A stretch of 64,000 bases of DNA from an uncultured Croceitalea sp. (GTDB lineage Bacteria; Bacteroidota; Bacteroidia; Flavobacteriales; Flavobacteriaceae), in NCBI GenBank assembly GCA_947499565.1, contig CANMOV010000003.1:248001-312000 (forward strand). Direction: 5' to 3'. A program made the position numbers and the translations under genes. Every line of letters starts with the position of its first letter. The first letter of the stretch is position 1. Positions 26,751 through 38,142 of the stretch are shown piece after piece. The notes beneath the pieces were generated by a model. It saw only the letters and a program-made list of their open reading frames with translations. It made no database searches and was not told the DNA's origin.

Positions 26751-27131
26751 TTAGGCTCTTCTTATAAATTCACAATTAATACAACGATATTTTTTAGGCT
26801 CAAAAAAAGGAAAGAGTTTATAAAACAATGTATTGCGCAAATAAAGAACCTCCGATTTTTGTTCTTTACAATTTGGACACTTAATTAGATTCCCATCTTC
26901 ATCAACAGCATAATTTCGTACTTCATTAAAAATCTCCTGGGCTTTTATTTTGTCAGCACTATAAACTTGCAATTTAATTCCTCCAATAGCATTGCTAGCA
27001 AAAGGCTCTACACCAACTGTGTTTTCATCTTTTAGCGTAACAGTAATACCTTCAGATTCTAATCTGCCTTTTATTATTTGTACATCAGCTAAAAACTCAA
27101 AACTACCAAGTGTTACTAAATCTTTACTCAT
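26751..27131 (-). CDS. DUF2007-domain protein with C-terminal zinc-ribbon-like segment
   Basis: 126 residues. Residues 5-70 match the DUF2007 putative signal-transducing pattern (LVTLGSFEFLADVQIIKGRL, then LQVYSADKIKAQEIF). The C-terminal part has CPNC (Cys89 region) and CINC near the end, which could form a zinc ribbon. Function is unknown. It is translationally packed between bioF and bioD (0 and 2 nt gaps). Confidence 0.82.
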   Translation of the reverse strand: MSKDLVTLGSFEFLADVQIIKGRLESEGITVTLKDENTVGVEPFASNAIGGIKLQVYSADKIKAQEIFNEVRNYAVDEDGNLIKCPNCKEQKSEVLYLRNTLFYKLFPFFEPKKYRCINCEFIRRA

Positions 27132-28313
27132 CTATTTTACCTGCTTTAGTATTTGTACTATTTCTTTAAGCTCATCTTTTGTATTGAATGCGTGCAAACA
27201 AAATCGAAGCCGCTCTTTTCCCTCCGGTACGGTTGGTGAAAGAATAGCTTTAACATCAAAACCTTTTTTACTAAGCTTTTCTGAAAGGTTCTTAACTGTT
27301 AAGTTTCCTGCCACTTCCATACTTTGGATTGCAGAATTACTTTCTATAAAATAATTCTGCAAATTATTCTCTTGTAGTTGTTTTTTAAAATAAGCAGTAT
27401 TTTCCAGTAACTGTTGCTGGTTGTCTTTTCCTTCCGATGAATTTAGAAAGTCATATGCTGCTAAGATTGATGCAATAGTATGAGGTGGTAAGGCGGTAGT
27501 ATAAATTAGACTCCTCGCATAGTTTACCAAATATTCCTTTAATTTTTTACAGCCTAATATAGCCGCTCCATGGCATCCCATTGCTTTGCCAAAAGTGATA
27601 ATCCGTGCAAAGATTACATCTTCAATTTCATGCTCTTCACATAGCCCTTTCCCGCCTCCAAAAATACCTCCTGCATGTGCTTCATCTACGACCAAATGAT
27701 AGTTGTTTTCTTCGCAAAATTTAGCTAAACTTTCTAAATCTGGAGAATCTCCATCCATTGAAAAGACAGATTCCGTAACAATGTATATTTCTAAGTTCTC
27801 AATTCTCAATTCCCCTTCGACAAGCTCAGGGTGATTTGTTCGAACCAACAGTTCGACTTTAGTTTTTAAATCTGCTAAATTGTTATGTTTAAACTTATAG
27901 CTTTTAGCATTGCTTAGTTGGATTCCATCCCGAATACTAGCGTGTGCGTATTCATCATAAAAAATAAAATCTCCTCGTTGCGGAACAGAAGCAAAAAAAC
28001 CAAGATTTGCATCATAGCCCGAATTAAATACTAATGCGCCATCACAGTTGTAAAAATTGGTAAGTCTATTTTCTAAAGTCCTGTATAATTTATGATTCCC
28101 CGAAATTAAGCGAGAACCTGTTGCTCCGTTGTGACAATCAGAAGACCTTAAGATTTCCCGTGCTTTTTCTCCAATCCAGATTTCTTTTGAAAAACCTAAA
28201 TAGTCGTTAGAAGAAAAATCAACTAAGTTACTCGCAGAAGGCAGTATCCTAAGAGAATTTTCATCTACTCTTTTATCAAGTTTATCAATTAGCTTTTTTG
28301 GGAAATCTGGCAT
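27132..28313 (-). CDS. bioF: 8-amino-7-oxononanoate synthase with repeat-derived insertion
   Basis: 393 residues, alpha-oxoamine synthase fold. Visible: GATGSRLISGNH, VVDEAHAGGIFG and the PLP Lys243 in ITFGKAMGCHGA. It condenses pimeloyl thioester with alanine to KAPA. Residues about 155-174 contain an extra stretch with HPELVEG, which is the translation of a dispersed palindromic repeat inserted in frame between the KHNNLADL helix and the strand IYIVTESVFSMDGDSP. All catalytic motifs are intact, so the enzyme is probably functional with an enlarged surface loop. A -7 box lies 4 nt before ATG. Confidence 0.94.
   Translation of the reverse strand: MPDFPKKLIDKLDKRVDENSLRILPSASNLVDFSSNDYLGFSKEIWIGEKAREILRSSDCHNGATGSRLISGNHKLYRTLENRLTNFYNCDGALVFNSGYDANLGFFASVPQRGDFIFYDEYAHASIRDGIQLSNAKSYKFKHNNLADLKTKVELLVRTNHPELVEGELRIENLEIYIVTESVFSMDGDSPDLESLAKFCEENNYHLVVDEAHAGGIFGGGKGLCEEHEIEDVIFARIITFGKAMGCHGAAILGCKKLKEYLVNYARSLIYTTALPPHTIASILAAYDFLNSSEGKDNQQQLLENTAYFKKQLQENNLQNYFIESNSAIQSMEVAGNLTVKNLSEKLSKKGFDVKAILSPTVPEGKERLRFCLHAFNTKDELKEIVQILKQVK
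27811..27858 (-). repeat. In-frame dispersed palindromic repeat inside bioF
   Basis: Plus-strand CTTCGACAAGCTCAGGGTGA at 27815-27834 is the familiar repeat core whose reverse complement translates as HPELVEG. It is followed by the small inverted pair GTTCGAA / GTTCGAC (27838-27856) and preceded by a tandem TTCTCAAT stretch (27796-27811). Confidence 0.75.
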
Positions 28314-28317
28314 AGCT

Positions 28318-28325
28318 CAAATGTA
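28318..28325 (-). promoter_or_regulatory. bioF promoter -7 box, 4 nt before ATG
   Basis: Minus-strand TACATTTG (TAnnTTTG), then AGCT, then the bioF ATG. Same 4-nt spacing as bioB. Confidence 0.5.
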
Positions 28326-28337
28326 ATCTGTTTATTT

Positions 28338-28379
28338 AAAAACAAAAAACCACTCTAAAAAGAGTGGTTTTTTGTTTTT
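28338..28379. terminator. Terminator of the atpD-atpC operon
   Basis: A long perfect hairpin: 28338-28356 pairs with 28361-28379 around an AAAA loop (core ACCACTCT / AGAGTGGT) with A and T runs on either side, so it can work on both strands. It separates atpC from bioF. Confidence 0.88.
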
Positions 28380-28395
28380 ATAAGAATTGTTTAGT

Positions 28396-28674
28396 CTAAT
28401 CTGCCAATACAATTACCTTATTATCTTTCATTTCAATAGTTCCACTAGAAATGGCTAAAACAGTTTCTCCATTAGCCCCTTTAGTAAACTTGTTTTGAAA
28501 GTCTTCTTCAATCGTAATATCACCTTGTACTTTTACTTCCCCTTCTTGTAATAAAGAAACAATAGGAGCGTGATTTTGCAACATTTGAAACTCGCCATTA
28601 ATTCCAGGAACGGTAACCGACGTTACTTCTCCTGAAAATAAAGTTGCCTCTGGGGATACAATTTCTAAATACAT
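28396..28674 (-). CDS. atpC: F-type ATP synthase epsilon subunit
   Basis: 92 residues from ATG 28674 (MYLEIVSPEATLFSGEV). The longer frame to 28683 has only TTG. It is the short epsilon form with the N-terminal beta-sandwich (FQMLQNHAPIVSLLQEG) and no long C-terminal helical pair, as usual in Bacteroidota. It is downstream of atpD by 72 nt. The other F1Fo genes are not in the window; a separate atpDC locus is normal in this phylum. Confidence 0.93.
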   Translation of the reverse strand: MYLEIVSPEATLFSGEVTSVTVPGINGEFQMLQNHAPIVSLLQEGEVKVQGDITIEEDFQNKFTKGANGETVLAISSGTIEMKDNKVIVLAD

Positions 28675-28746
28675 GTTCTTCAAGTTATGAGTTACGAGTT
28701 GTCAGTTTATGAGTCCTTGAGCCCACAACGCTGAACTCCGAACCTT

Positions 28747-30402
<1,656 letters not shown>

Positions 30403-30419
30403 TTATATAAAATTGTTTA

Positions 30420-33170
30420 TTAAGGATTTATCGTCCAAGAAACATAATAAATTGAGCCTATTAAACCAGAACCAACAGCTTGGAAGTATTCGTCCGCTAA
30501 AAGGTTTGAACCACCAGCCTTAAATACTGACTTAATGCTTGGGACTGAATAGTTAATCTGAGCATCCAGCACAGAATATGATGGAACTTCTCCATCCGCA
30601 AAAGAAGCTTCCCAGAAGAAATCGTCACTCCATCTATAATTTACTCCAAAACCAAAGTTTTTAAACAAGTCTGTCTTTCCTAAAGATAACTTCACTTTAT
30701 GCTCTGGAGAGTTGAAATTAACTCTTATACCTCTTGCTCTTAAATCTTCAGCGTCTTCAAGTTTAGTGTATGTATAATTTGCACCTATGTCGAACCCAGC
30801 TAATTGCGTATCGATTCCAAAAGTACCACCATAAGAAGTTATTTCTTCTTGCGAATTAGTGTATACTTGATAAACTTCAAAATCTCCATTCTGCAATGCT
30901 AACAATGATAGACCTCCATCTCCTGCTTGTCCATATAAGGGCACTAAGGTTTGCGTTTGAGATATAAAATTGTCGTAACTGTTATAATAACCGCTTGCAT
31001 CAATGGTAACTTTTCCAATCTGTGCTCGATAACCTAATTCATAAGCTGTAATCTCTTCTGGTTGAACTAAAGGTGTATTAACTGCTGTAGGTGCACCTGC
31101 CTGAACTGAGGCAAGAGAATATGCATTTTCATAAGCCGCTCTGCCTACAATTTCTGCTGTTGCAGACCCAGTAAATGCTTGACCTTGTGGGCTAACATCA
31201 AAAGTTCTTACATCTCTATCTAAGTTATCAGGAGCAGAACCTACCAATATTGCAGCTCCAACATTTAAACCAATAAATAAATCTTGGGTTGTTGGGTTTC
31301 TAAAACCTTGTTGAATAGATGCCCGTATATTATGGTTTCTATTTTCACCTAAAGTAACTGCCACACCAGCTCTTGGCGAGAAGAAACCATCAAAGAATTC
31401 GTTTTTATCATACCGCCCAGAAAGTGTAACTTTAAGTCTATCATCTATTAATTTTTTCTGAAACTGAGTGTAAGCCCCGTATTCGTCGTAGGTAATTGGA
31501 CCATCAAAATCTGTAAAAATAGTTCCTTGAGAGTTAAGTTCATACTCTCTCCATGAACCACCAACTTGTATATCCGCCCAGTCATCTATTAAATGAGCAA
31601 GGTTATAATTACCATTTACATGACGAAATTTAGTGTTATCAATAAACTTAGCACCAGTAGTTAAATCTCCATCAGCTATAACCCTATTAAACGTGCTGTT
31701 AAATGCAGCTGTACCAGGAATAAGTCTACCTGTATCCGCAACAGTTCTTGCTGCTGCATGTGCTTGCTCATCTGTAGCTTGCACACCAGTGCCAACACCT
31801 AATTTAGCTCCTATAAATGTTGTAGCGTATTCAGTAAACCATTGCGTATTTGATTTCCAAGCTGCATTTGTATTAATTGCAGCAAATCGAGTATCGTAAG
31901 CATCTCCAGAATTTTCTGCTACGATATAACCTCGAATAAAAAAGTTATCATTCTTTAGTTCGATTTTATGCTGTTGCATTTTAAATCCGTCTACCGCATA
32001 TCTATTCGCGCCTTGATAAATAGTATTTCCTCTTCCTATTCTACCATTATAAATAAGCTCTAAGTCATCTCCAAAAGGGCGATAATTTAAAGACCAGTCT
32101 GCTTTAACACTTTGGGCATCGTAATTAAATAAATCCCCTTCATTATAACCTGTCCGTGTTACAAATGCTGAGCCTACGGTTCCAGTTGGAAGACCAGCTG
32201 CTGCATCAAAATTTAACAGCGTACCTACTTCATCTCCATATACATTTAAACCATCATAAGCAGGATTACTTCTATCCGCTCCAGGATTGTTTATATCATC
32301 GGTTCTATTGGCATGCCAATCTTCTCCTTCTAAAATTGAAAAACTTACTTTCCCTGCAAACTTATCACTAAATGCATGTGCTGCACGTATACCAACATCA
32401 TAGTAGTTATTGTCTCCTGCTGCTTCTTGAGAGGTAAGTCCTGTTTTTACATAGGCACTAACACCTTGAAAGTCGAAAGGGCTTTTACTACGCATAAACA
32501 ATATACCATTAAAAGCTCCCGCTCCATATAATGCCGAAGACGCACCTGGAAGTATTTCAACGCTTTGCACATCTAGCTCGTTCATACCAACTAAGTTACC
32601 AAGCACAAAATTTAATCCTGGTGCAGTATTATCCATACCATCAACTAGCTGCAAAAATCGAGTATTTGCAAAAGTCGCAAAACCTCTCGTGTTTACAGAT
32701 TGAAAGGTTAAACTATTTGTATTGATATCTACCCCTTTTAAGTTTTGTAGTCCTCCATAAAAAGACTCCGCAGTAGTATTTCTTATTTGCTTTAAACCAA
32801 ACCTTTCAACCGTAACTGGTGATTCAAAAATACGTTCTGGTGTTCTTGAAGCTGAAATCACTATTTCATCCAATAAGGTTGATGCTTCATTAAGAACTAT
32901 TGATAGCTCCTGATTGTTAGCAGTAACATCAATAGTAGTATCAGTATAGCCAATACTTGAAATTTTAAGTTTAAACGGCGGTGTTTCGCTTGTAGAAAAT
33001 GTGAAATTTCCATCAAAATCTGCTACTGTCCCCTCTGCTTTCCCAAGCAATAAGACATTAGCACTTGGCACAGGGTCACCATTCTGGTCTACTACTTTTC
33101 CTGTAACTGTAGTTTGGGCAATTAGTGTTGCTCCAAACAATAAGGTAAAGACAAAAAATAATTTTTTCAT
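30420..33170 (-). CDS. TonB-dependent receptor with N-terminal carboxypeptidase-regulatory-like domain
   Basis: 916 residues with a signal peptide (residues 1-18). A CarboxypepD_reg-like Ig domain (about 20-105, VTGKVVDQNGDPVPSANVLLLG) precedes the plug (about 115-225, VTVERFGLKQIRNTTAESFYGG and ILPGASSALYGAGAFNGILFM) and a 22-strand barrel ending in YYVSWTINP. It is an outer-membrane active importer whose substrate cannot be read; there is no SusD partner next to it. A single-gene transcript closed by a terminator. Confidence 0.93.
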   Translation of the reverse strand: MKKLFFVFTLLFGATLIAQTTVTGKVVDQNGDPVPSANVLLLGKAEGTVADFDGNFTFSTSETPPFKLKISSIGYTDTTIDVTANNQELSIVLNEASTLLDEIVISASRTPERIFESPVTVERFGLKQIRNTTAESFYGGLQNLKGVDINTNSLTFQSVNTRGFATFANTRFLQLVDGMDNTAPGLNFVLGNLVGMNELDVQSVEILPGASSALYGAGAFNGILFMRSKSPFDFQGVSAYVKTGLTSQEAAGDNNYYDVGIRAAHAFSDKFAGKVSFSILEGEDWHANRTDDINNPGADRSNPAYDGLNVYGDEVGTLLNFDAAAGLPTGTVGSAFVTRTGYNEGDLFNYDAQSVKADWSLNYRPFGDDLELIYNGRIGRGNTIYQGANRYAVDGFKMQQHKIELKNDNFFIRGYIVAENSGDAYDTRFAAINTNAAWKSNTQWFTEYATTFIGAKLGVGTGVQATDEQAHAAARTVADTGRLIPGTAAFNSTFNRVIADGDLTTGAKFIDNTKFRHVNGNYNLAHLIDDWADIQVGGSWREYELNSQGTIFTDFDGPITYDEYGAYTQFQKKLIDDRLKVTLSGRYDKNEFFDGFFSPRAGVAVTLGENRNHNIRASIQQGFRNPTTQDLFIGLNVGAAILVGSAPDNLDRDVRTFDVSPQGQAFTGSATAEIVGRAAYENAYSLASVQAGAPTAVNTPLVQPEEITAYELGYRAQIGKVTIDASGYYNSYDNFISQTQTLVPLYGQAGDGGLSLLALQNGDFEVYQVYTNSQEEITSYGGTFGIDTQLAGFDIGANYTYTKLEDAEDLRARGIRVNFNSPEHKVKLSLGKTDLFKNFGFGVNYRWSDDFFWEASFADGEVPSYSVLDAQINYSVPSIKSVFKAGGSNLLADEYFQAVGSGLIGSIYYVSWTINP

Positions 33171-33328
33171 TAGTCTTGGATTTGTGTTAAGTCAGTTTTA
33201 ATCAAACGTTAGTTAAACGAAGCGGAATATACATTTTTTTTGACTTTTGTCTTACTAAAAACAAAAAAATTATGCATGCATAGTACTTTTTTGTAATAAA
33301 AAGCACGTTTCCACTATCAAATTAACAA

Positions 33329-33355
33329 AAAAACGACCCAATTGGGTCGTTTTTA
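33329..33355 (-). terminator. Terminator after glmS
   Basis: A near-perfect palindrome: ACGACCCA / TGGGTCGT flanked by A and T runs. It lies about 25 nt past the glmS stop on the minus strand. Confidence 0.8.
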
Positions 33356-33379
33356 ATATTAAATATGTCTTATCAATAG

Positions 33380-35227
33380 TTACTCCACGGTAACCGACTT
33401 TGCTAAATTTCTAGGTTGATCTACATTACAACCGCGCATTAATGCAATATGATAAGATAATAATTGTAGTGGTATTGTAGTTAATAAAGGAGTCATTGGT
33501 TCAGAAGTTTCAGGCACTTCAATTACATGATCTGCTAGCTCTTTTACTGTTTTATCTCCTTCAGTAACAATAGCAATAATTTTTCCGCTCCTAGATTTAA
33601 TTTCTTGAATATTACTAACTACTTTTTCATAGTGTCCTTTTTTAGTAGCTATAACTACTACTGGCATTTCCTCATCAATTAAAGCAATTGGCCCATGTTT
33701 CATTTCTGCTGCTGGATAGCCTTCTGCATGTATATAGCTTATCTCTTTTAATTTTAGCGCACCTTCTAGGGCGACAGGAAAATTGTAACCCCTTCCTAAA
33801 TATAAGCAGTTGGTAGAATCCTTATAAACTTCGGCAATTTCTTCTATTAAAATATTTGACTCTAAAGTTTTCTCTACTTTACTAGGAATACCCTCAAGTT
33901 CTGTTAAAAATTCATGGAATTTAGATTCAGAGAAAACACCTTTCTCTTTTGCTAATTTAAGAGCAATAAGTGCTAAAACTGTTATTTGTGTAGTAAATGC
34001 TTTTGTTGATGCTACGCCAATCTCTGGACCGGCATGTGTATATGCTCCAGCATGAGTCTCACGGGAAATAGATGATCCAACAACATTACAAACTCCAAAA
34101 ACAAAAGCTCCTTTTTCTTTAGCCATTTTTATCGCCGCTAAAGTATCAGCAGTTTCACCAGACTGAGAAATAGCAATTAGGACATCTTTATCTGTAATAA
34201 CCGGATTTCGATATCTAAATTCAGATGCATATTCTACTTCTACTGGTATCCTTGCCAAGTCTTCAAAAATATATTCCGCAACAAGACCAGCATGCCATGA
34301 AGTACCACATGCTACTATTATTATTCTATTTGCATTCGTGAATTTTTCTAAATTTTGATCAATCCCGGCCATCCTAATTATACCTTGATCAGCTAATAAT
34401 CTACCCCTATAAGTATCTAAAATTGCTCTAGGTTGCTCATAGATTTCCTTAAGCATAAAATGATCATAACCGCCTTTTTCAATCTCTTCTAGGTTTAATT
34501 GAAGTTCTAGAATATTTGGATAGGCAATAGCATCATCCTTAATTTTCCGGAGTTTAATTTCTTTTCCTATTCTAATAATGGCCATTTCTTCGTCTTCTAA
34601 ATACACAGCATTATTAGTAAATTCTATAAAAGGAGAAGCGTCAGAAGCAATAAAGTATTCATTCTCTCCAATACCTATAGCTAAAGGGCTTCCTAATTTG
34701 GCAACAACGATTTCATCTGGCTTATTCTTATCAAAAACAGCAATTGCATAAGCTCCAACCACCTGGTTAAGTGCTATTTGAACCGCCTGCCCTAGCTTAA
34801 CTCCTTCTTTCTTTTTAACCTCTTCAATTAAATTTATTAGCACTTCAGTATCCGTATCGGATTCAAAAGAATATCCTCTTTTAATTAAAGCTTTCTTAAT
34901 AGACTCGTAGTTTTCTATAATCCCATTATGGATAATAACTAAATCCCCAGAATTAGAATAATGCGGATGAGAATTAACATCATTTGGCACACCATGAGTT
35001 GCCCATCTGGTATGACCAAGGCCTAATTTACCATTTGTAGAAATAGTAACTTCTGCTTTATGTTTTAAATCTTCAACTTTTCCTTTGGTCTTTGCTAGAT
35101 GTGTATTTTCTCCATCAAAAAGAACCACGCCGGCACTATCATATCCTCTATATTCTAATCTTTGAAGACCTTTTATAACTATTGGATAAGCATCTCTATG
35201 ACCAATATATCCTACAATACCACACAT
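33380..35227 (-). CDS. glmS: Glutamine-fructose-6-phosphate aminotransferase (isomerizing)
   Basis: 615 residues. It makes glucosamine-6-phosphate for peptidoglycan and LPS. The N-terminal Ntn glutaminase domain starts with the catalytic Cys after Met (MCGIVGYIG) and has GHTRWATHG. Two SIS domains follow (ACGTSWHAG and LGRGYNFPVALEGALKLKEI), and the conserved C-terminus NLAKSVTVE is intact. Third gene after the GT5-like and DUF4270 genes on the same strand, but with its own -7 box. Confidence 0.97.
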   Translation of the reverse strand: MCGIVGYIGHRDAYPIVIKGLQRLEYRGYDSAGVVLFDGENTHLAKTKGKVEDLKHKAEVTISTNGKLGLGHTRWATHGVPNDVNSHPHYSNSGDLVIIHNGIIENYESIKKALIKRGYSFESDTDTEVLINLIEEVKKKEGVKLGQAVQIALNQVVGAYAIAVFDKNKPDEIVVAKLGSPLAIGIGENEYFIASDASPFIEFTNNAVYLEDEEMAIIRIGKEIKLRKIKDDAIAYPNILELQLNLEEIEKGGYDHFMLKEIYEQPRAILDTYRGRLLADQGIIRMAGIDQNLEKFTNANRIIIVACGTSWHAGLVAEYIFEDLARIPVEVEYASEFRYRNPVITDKDVLIAISQSGETADTLAAIKMAKEKGAFVFGVCNVVGSSISRETHAGAYTHAGPEIGVASTKAFTTQITVLALIALKLAKEKGVFSESKFHEFLTELEGIPSKVEKTLESNILIEEIAEVYKDSTNCLYLGRGYNFPVALEGALKLKEISYIHAEGYPAAEMKHGPIALIDEEMPVVVIATKKGHYEKVVSNIQEIKSRSGKIIAIVTEGDKTVKELADHVIEVPETSEPMTPLLTTIPLQLLSYHIALMRGCNVDQPRNLAKSVTVE

Positions 35228-35268
35228 AAGTGAATAATTTTTAAGGGGTTATATACAATTTACAATTG

Positions 35269-35276
35269 CAAATTTA
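35269..35276 (-). promoter_or_regulatory. glmS promoter -7 box (TAAATTTG)
   Basis: A perfect minus-strand TAnnTTTG box about 41 nt before the glmS ATG, in the 132-nt gap after the DUF4270 gene. Confidence 0.5.
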
Positions 35277-35359
35277 AACTATGAACCGCGAAGTTCTTCT
35301 AAAATCTAGATTAACTAACGTAAAAATGCTGTAAGTCGTATTAATAGTATTCCCAAGGC

Positions 35360-37225
35360 CTAATTTGCCTCTGTATAAAAAATCTGAAGTTTTAACTTTT
35401 TTGCTTCATCAGCAGTAGAAACATTACTTCCAAAAAGCACTGTCCCTAGGGGGTTAACTGTTGACATAAGAGGAATATCAATTTCATTTCCAGAGCTGCT
35501 CATGGAATTAGCAACGTTTGGAATACTGATGTTTGAAGTAAGTGTTAATCCTAGTTTTGCATTTGTGGAGTCTCTTACTATAATATTGTTAATATGTTCG
35601 GTAATTTTAACCGTATAACTTATTCCTAAATCATTTTCCCTCTCAATAATACCATCATAATTTAAGAAAAGACCCAACGGTGTCTCTGAAGAGTTAACCT
35701 CGGTGAATGCATTATACAAAGGTTGATTCGTTTCTGCATTAAACAAATAAAGCCTAGGTGGTTCTATAGGTTCTAATGCTCCTCCAAAAGCTTCTCTATC
35801 TATTGAAAAAACTAGATTAGCTTCATTAATTATCCAATTATTCTGTTTAATCTCATTTATAATTGAAGAAGCATCAACTTCATCAAAAAGCTGTATTTCA
35901 GTGAACGTTCCTGCACCACCTTTTAAGTAAATACGTTCTGCATTCTCAGTATTATCTAAGCTCGCCGATACACTTGCAGGATAAACTTCATTATTTAAGG
36001 TGTTTACTGCATTTCCTGTTACTGCACCGTTAGCGTTCTGTAAAAAAGTGAGCACATAATCCCTTTCTGTTCTTTCTGTTGAATTTACAGTTCCGCTATC
36101 TCCAGAATCATCAGTTACGAAATTATCATATTCATAGGTAATTGTAACATTTGCCTGCGTTAAATCCAACAATAACATGATATCATTATTAGGGTCAATT
36201 GACAAATGTAAACCACGCAAAAAATCATTAAAATTTGATTGACTTAGTAGCTCAGAATCTCCTTCTTTATCTAGTAAATTTGTTTGAAAGAAATCGTTAT
36301 CCAGTTTAATTCTAATTCCTGGGTTTTGCCTAGTATCTACAATAAGAGATTCGTCTACGTCACTAGTGTCTGGGTCATCTTCGTTAAAAAAGAGATATTC
36401 TTCATTGCTAACTGTAATTAATGTATCAGCCAATACTTCAGCGACAAATGTTGGTGAAAACTGCTGATTAGAAAAATATTCTTGAGATTCCTCAAAATTA
36501 CTATTTGGGTCTAAATCTCTTAAAAAGAAAGTAGAACGCTCAACTTTAATTTGAAATGGCTGATTGCGATTCCCATAAATACTATCTAAGTCAAACTTAT
36601 TAGGAAAAGTATTTGGCACAAAATCGTTGTCATCAGCATCGTTTACTCCATCACCATCTGTATCTGAATTAAAGGGATCTGTTCCCCTAATTCTTTCATC
36701 ATTATTACCTAACCCATCATTGTCAATATCATTATTTGGGTCATTCTCAAAGCCTGGTTCTAACTCATCCTCAACACCATCCCCATCAGTATCTCTGTTT
36801 GCTTGTGCCAATTGGTATGGTATGTAAAGGATAACTTCTTTAACTGTTTCATTTTCAGGTATTGTAGATTCTACATCATCAGTATCTGCAATATCTTCTG
36901 TAGATTGTGATAAATCTCCAAAAATATTTGAAAGACCCCCAGTATTTGTTGCTAATCTTAATTGAGAAGTAATTCTAGCTTCAGTCTTACCGTAAATTGG
37001 ATCGTTATAATTCCCCAGTTGGTAAATGGGGAGTCTGTTAGTTTGTACTGCTTCTATATTTTTATTGAACGCAAATACTTCAAACTCTGCCTGAGCAGTT
37101 GTAAACGGTTCACCTGCTACAACACCTTCTCCTATTGTATTTAATTCTTCCTCACATGAAGCAACCAATACCACTAGTAATGCTACGGCTATGGCCGAGA
37201 ATATATTTTTACCAAAAAAGCTCAT
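35360..37225 (-). CDS. DUF4270 lipoprotein with thrombospondin type 3-like repeats
   Basis: 621 residues. Lipobox VLVASC (Cys24) directs it to the outer membrane. The N-terminus ([30 protein letters not shown]) is the DUF4270 signature. Residues about 145-205 hold aspartate-rich repeats of the DTDGDGVED and [10 protein letters not shown] kind, which normally bind calcium. It overlaps the usual flavobacterial glgA-like/DUF4270/glmS order. Function is unknown; probably a cell-surface structural protein. It starts 5 nt after the GT5-like gene. Confidence 0.88.
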   Translation of the reverse strand: MSFFGKNIFSAIAVALLVVLVASCEEELNTIGEGVVAGEPFTTAQAEFEVFAFNKNIEAVQTNRLPIYQLGNYNDPIYGKTEARITSQLRLATNTGGLSNIFGDLSQSTEDIADTDDVESTIPENETVKEVILYIPYQLAQANRDTDGDGVEDELEPGFENDPNNDIDNDGLGNNDERIRGTDPFNSDTDGDGVNDADDNDFVPNTFPNKFDLDSIYGNRNQPFQIKVERSTFFLRDLDPNSNFEESQEYFSNQQFSPTFVAEVLADTLITVSNEEYLFFNEDDPDTSDVDESLIVDTRQNPGIRIKLDNDFFQTNLLDKEGDSELLSQSNFNDFLRGLHLSIDPNNDIMLLLDLTQANVTITYEYDNFVTDDSGDSGTVNSTERTERDYVLTFLQNANGAVTGNAVNTLNNEVYPASVSASLDNTENAERIYLKGGAGTFTEIQLFDEVDASSIINEIKQNNWIINEANLVFSIDREAFGGALEPIEPPRLYLFNAETNQPLYNAFTEVNSSETPLGLFLNYDGIIERENDLGISYTVKITEHINNIIVRDSTNAKLGLTLTSNISIPNVANSMSSSGNEIDIPLMSTVNPLGTVLFGSNVSTADEAKKLKLQIFYTEAN

Positions 37226-37230
37226 GTAAT

Positions 37231-38040
37231 TTATTTTAGAACCTCTGTTTTATAGAAATTAGAATACGCCTCTTCAGATTCTTGAACTGAAACATAAGGC
37301 AAAACAGGTTTTTCCAGACTTTCAATATGTTGCTTCAAATCTTCAGAAACCTCTTCTGAGGCTAAAATAATCGCATCTGAATAATCTACTGCAACCTTTA
37401 ACAAATTATTATAGTCAGGTTCGCTAAGTGATTCTATTTTACTTTCATCAATACCATCAAATGCTATCTTTTTATTCATCTCTTGATCAAGCTTTCCTTC
37501 AAAACCTTTATCATAGACAGAAGTTACAATCTTGCTATCAGCAAAAATTGGTTCATCAGCATAATACTCTCTTAAATACAATGGCAACAAAGAAGCCATC
37601 CATCCCTGTACATGGATAATATCTGGAGTCCAGTTTAACTTCTTAACAGTTTCTACTACTCCTTTTGCAAAGAAAATTGCACGCTCATCGTTGTCAGGAT
37701 ATAGATTCCCTTCTTTGTCCGAGAAAGTCCCTTTTCTTTTAAAATACTCTTCATTATCAATAAAGTATACTTGTATACGCTCTTTGGGGATAGAAGCTAC
37801 TTTAATAATTAAGGGCATATCCATATCATTAATAACCAGATTCATCCCTGACAACCTAATAACCTCATGTAATTGATGTCTTCTCTCATTAATATTTCCA
37901 TAACGAGGCATGAAAATACGTATCTGTCCCCCATTACTATTCACCATTCTAGGGGCTTCGTATGACATTAAAGAAACTTGATTCTCTGGGAGGTAAGGCA
38001 CTAATTCAGAAGATACAAACAATATCTTTTTACCATTCAT
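37231..38040 (-). CDS. Glycogen/starch synthase N-terminal domain protein (half-length GT5)
   Basis: 269 residues from ATG 38040 ([20 protein letters not shown]); the longer frame to 38079 runs only from a TTG and covers the -7 box. It matches only the N-terminal Rossmann half of GT5 glycogen synthase ([55 protein letters not shown]). The C-terminal ADP-glucose-binding half is missing and no remnant follows: the next gene starts 5 nt after the stop. This short form seems to be a stable family, not a fresh truncation (inference). Confidence 0.85.
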   Translation of the reverse strand: MNGKKILFVSSELVPYLPENQVSLMSYEAPRMVNSNGGQIRIFMPRYGNINERRHQLHEVIRLSGMNLVINDMDMPLIIKVASIPKERIQVYFIDNEEYFKRKGTFSDKEGNLYPDNDERAIFFAKGVVETVKKLNWTPDIIHVQGWMASLLPLYLREYYADEPIFADSKIVTSVYDKGFEGKLDQEMNKKIAFDGIDESKIESLSEPDYNNLLKVAVDYSDAIILASEEVSEDLKQHIESLEKPVLPYVSVQESEEAYSNFYKTEVLK

Positions 38041-38076
38041 AAACGCAATTTTTATGTATCTGAAAAAACGTAGCTG

Positions 38077-38084
38077 CAAAAGTA
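38077..38084 (-). promoter_or_regulatory. -7 box (TACTTTTG) of the GT5-like/DUF4270 operon
   Basis: A perfect minus-strand TAnnTTTG box 36 nt before ATG 38040, in the region divergent with panC. Confidence 0.5.
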
Positions 38085-38115
38085 CAAAAATTATGTAGAT
38101 ATGCAGTATTTATAG

Positions 38116-38123
38116 TATTTTTG
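38116..38123 (+). promoter_or_regulatory. panC promoter -7 box (TATTTTTG)
   Basis: A perfect TAnnTTTG box 19 nt before the panC ATG, in a 102-bp divergent promoter region. Confidence 0.55.
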
Positions 38124-38142
38124 CGAGCTTCTATGCTTATCC

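Noticed and set aside
28684-28746. Repeated TATGAG/GAGTTA stretch between atpD and atpC as a regulatory element
   Set aside because: Short and irregular; no hairpin or promoter pattern supports a function.
37231-38040. GT5-like gene as a frameshifted full-length glycogen synthase
   Set aside because: No sequence of the missing half follows in any frame; the next gene begins 5 nt after the stop.
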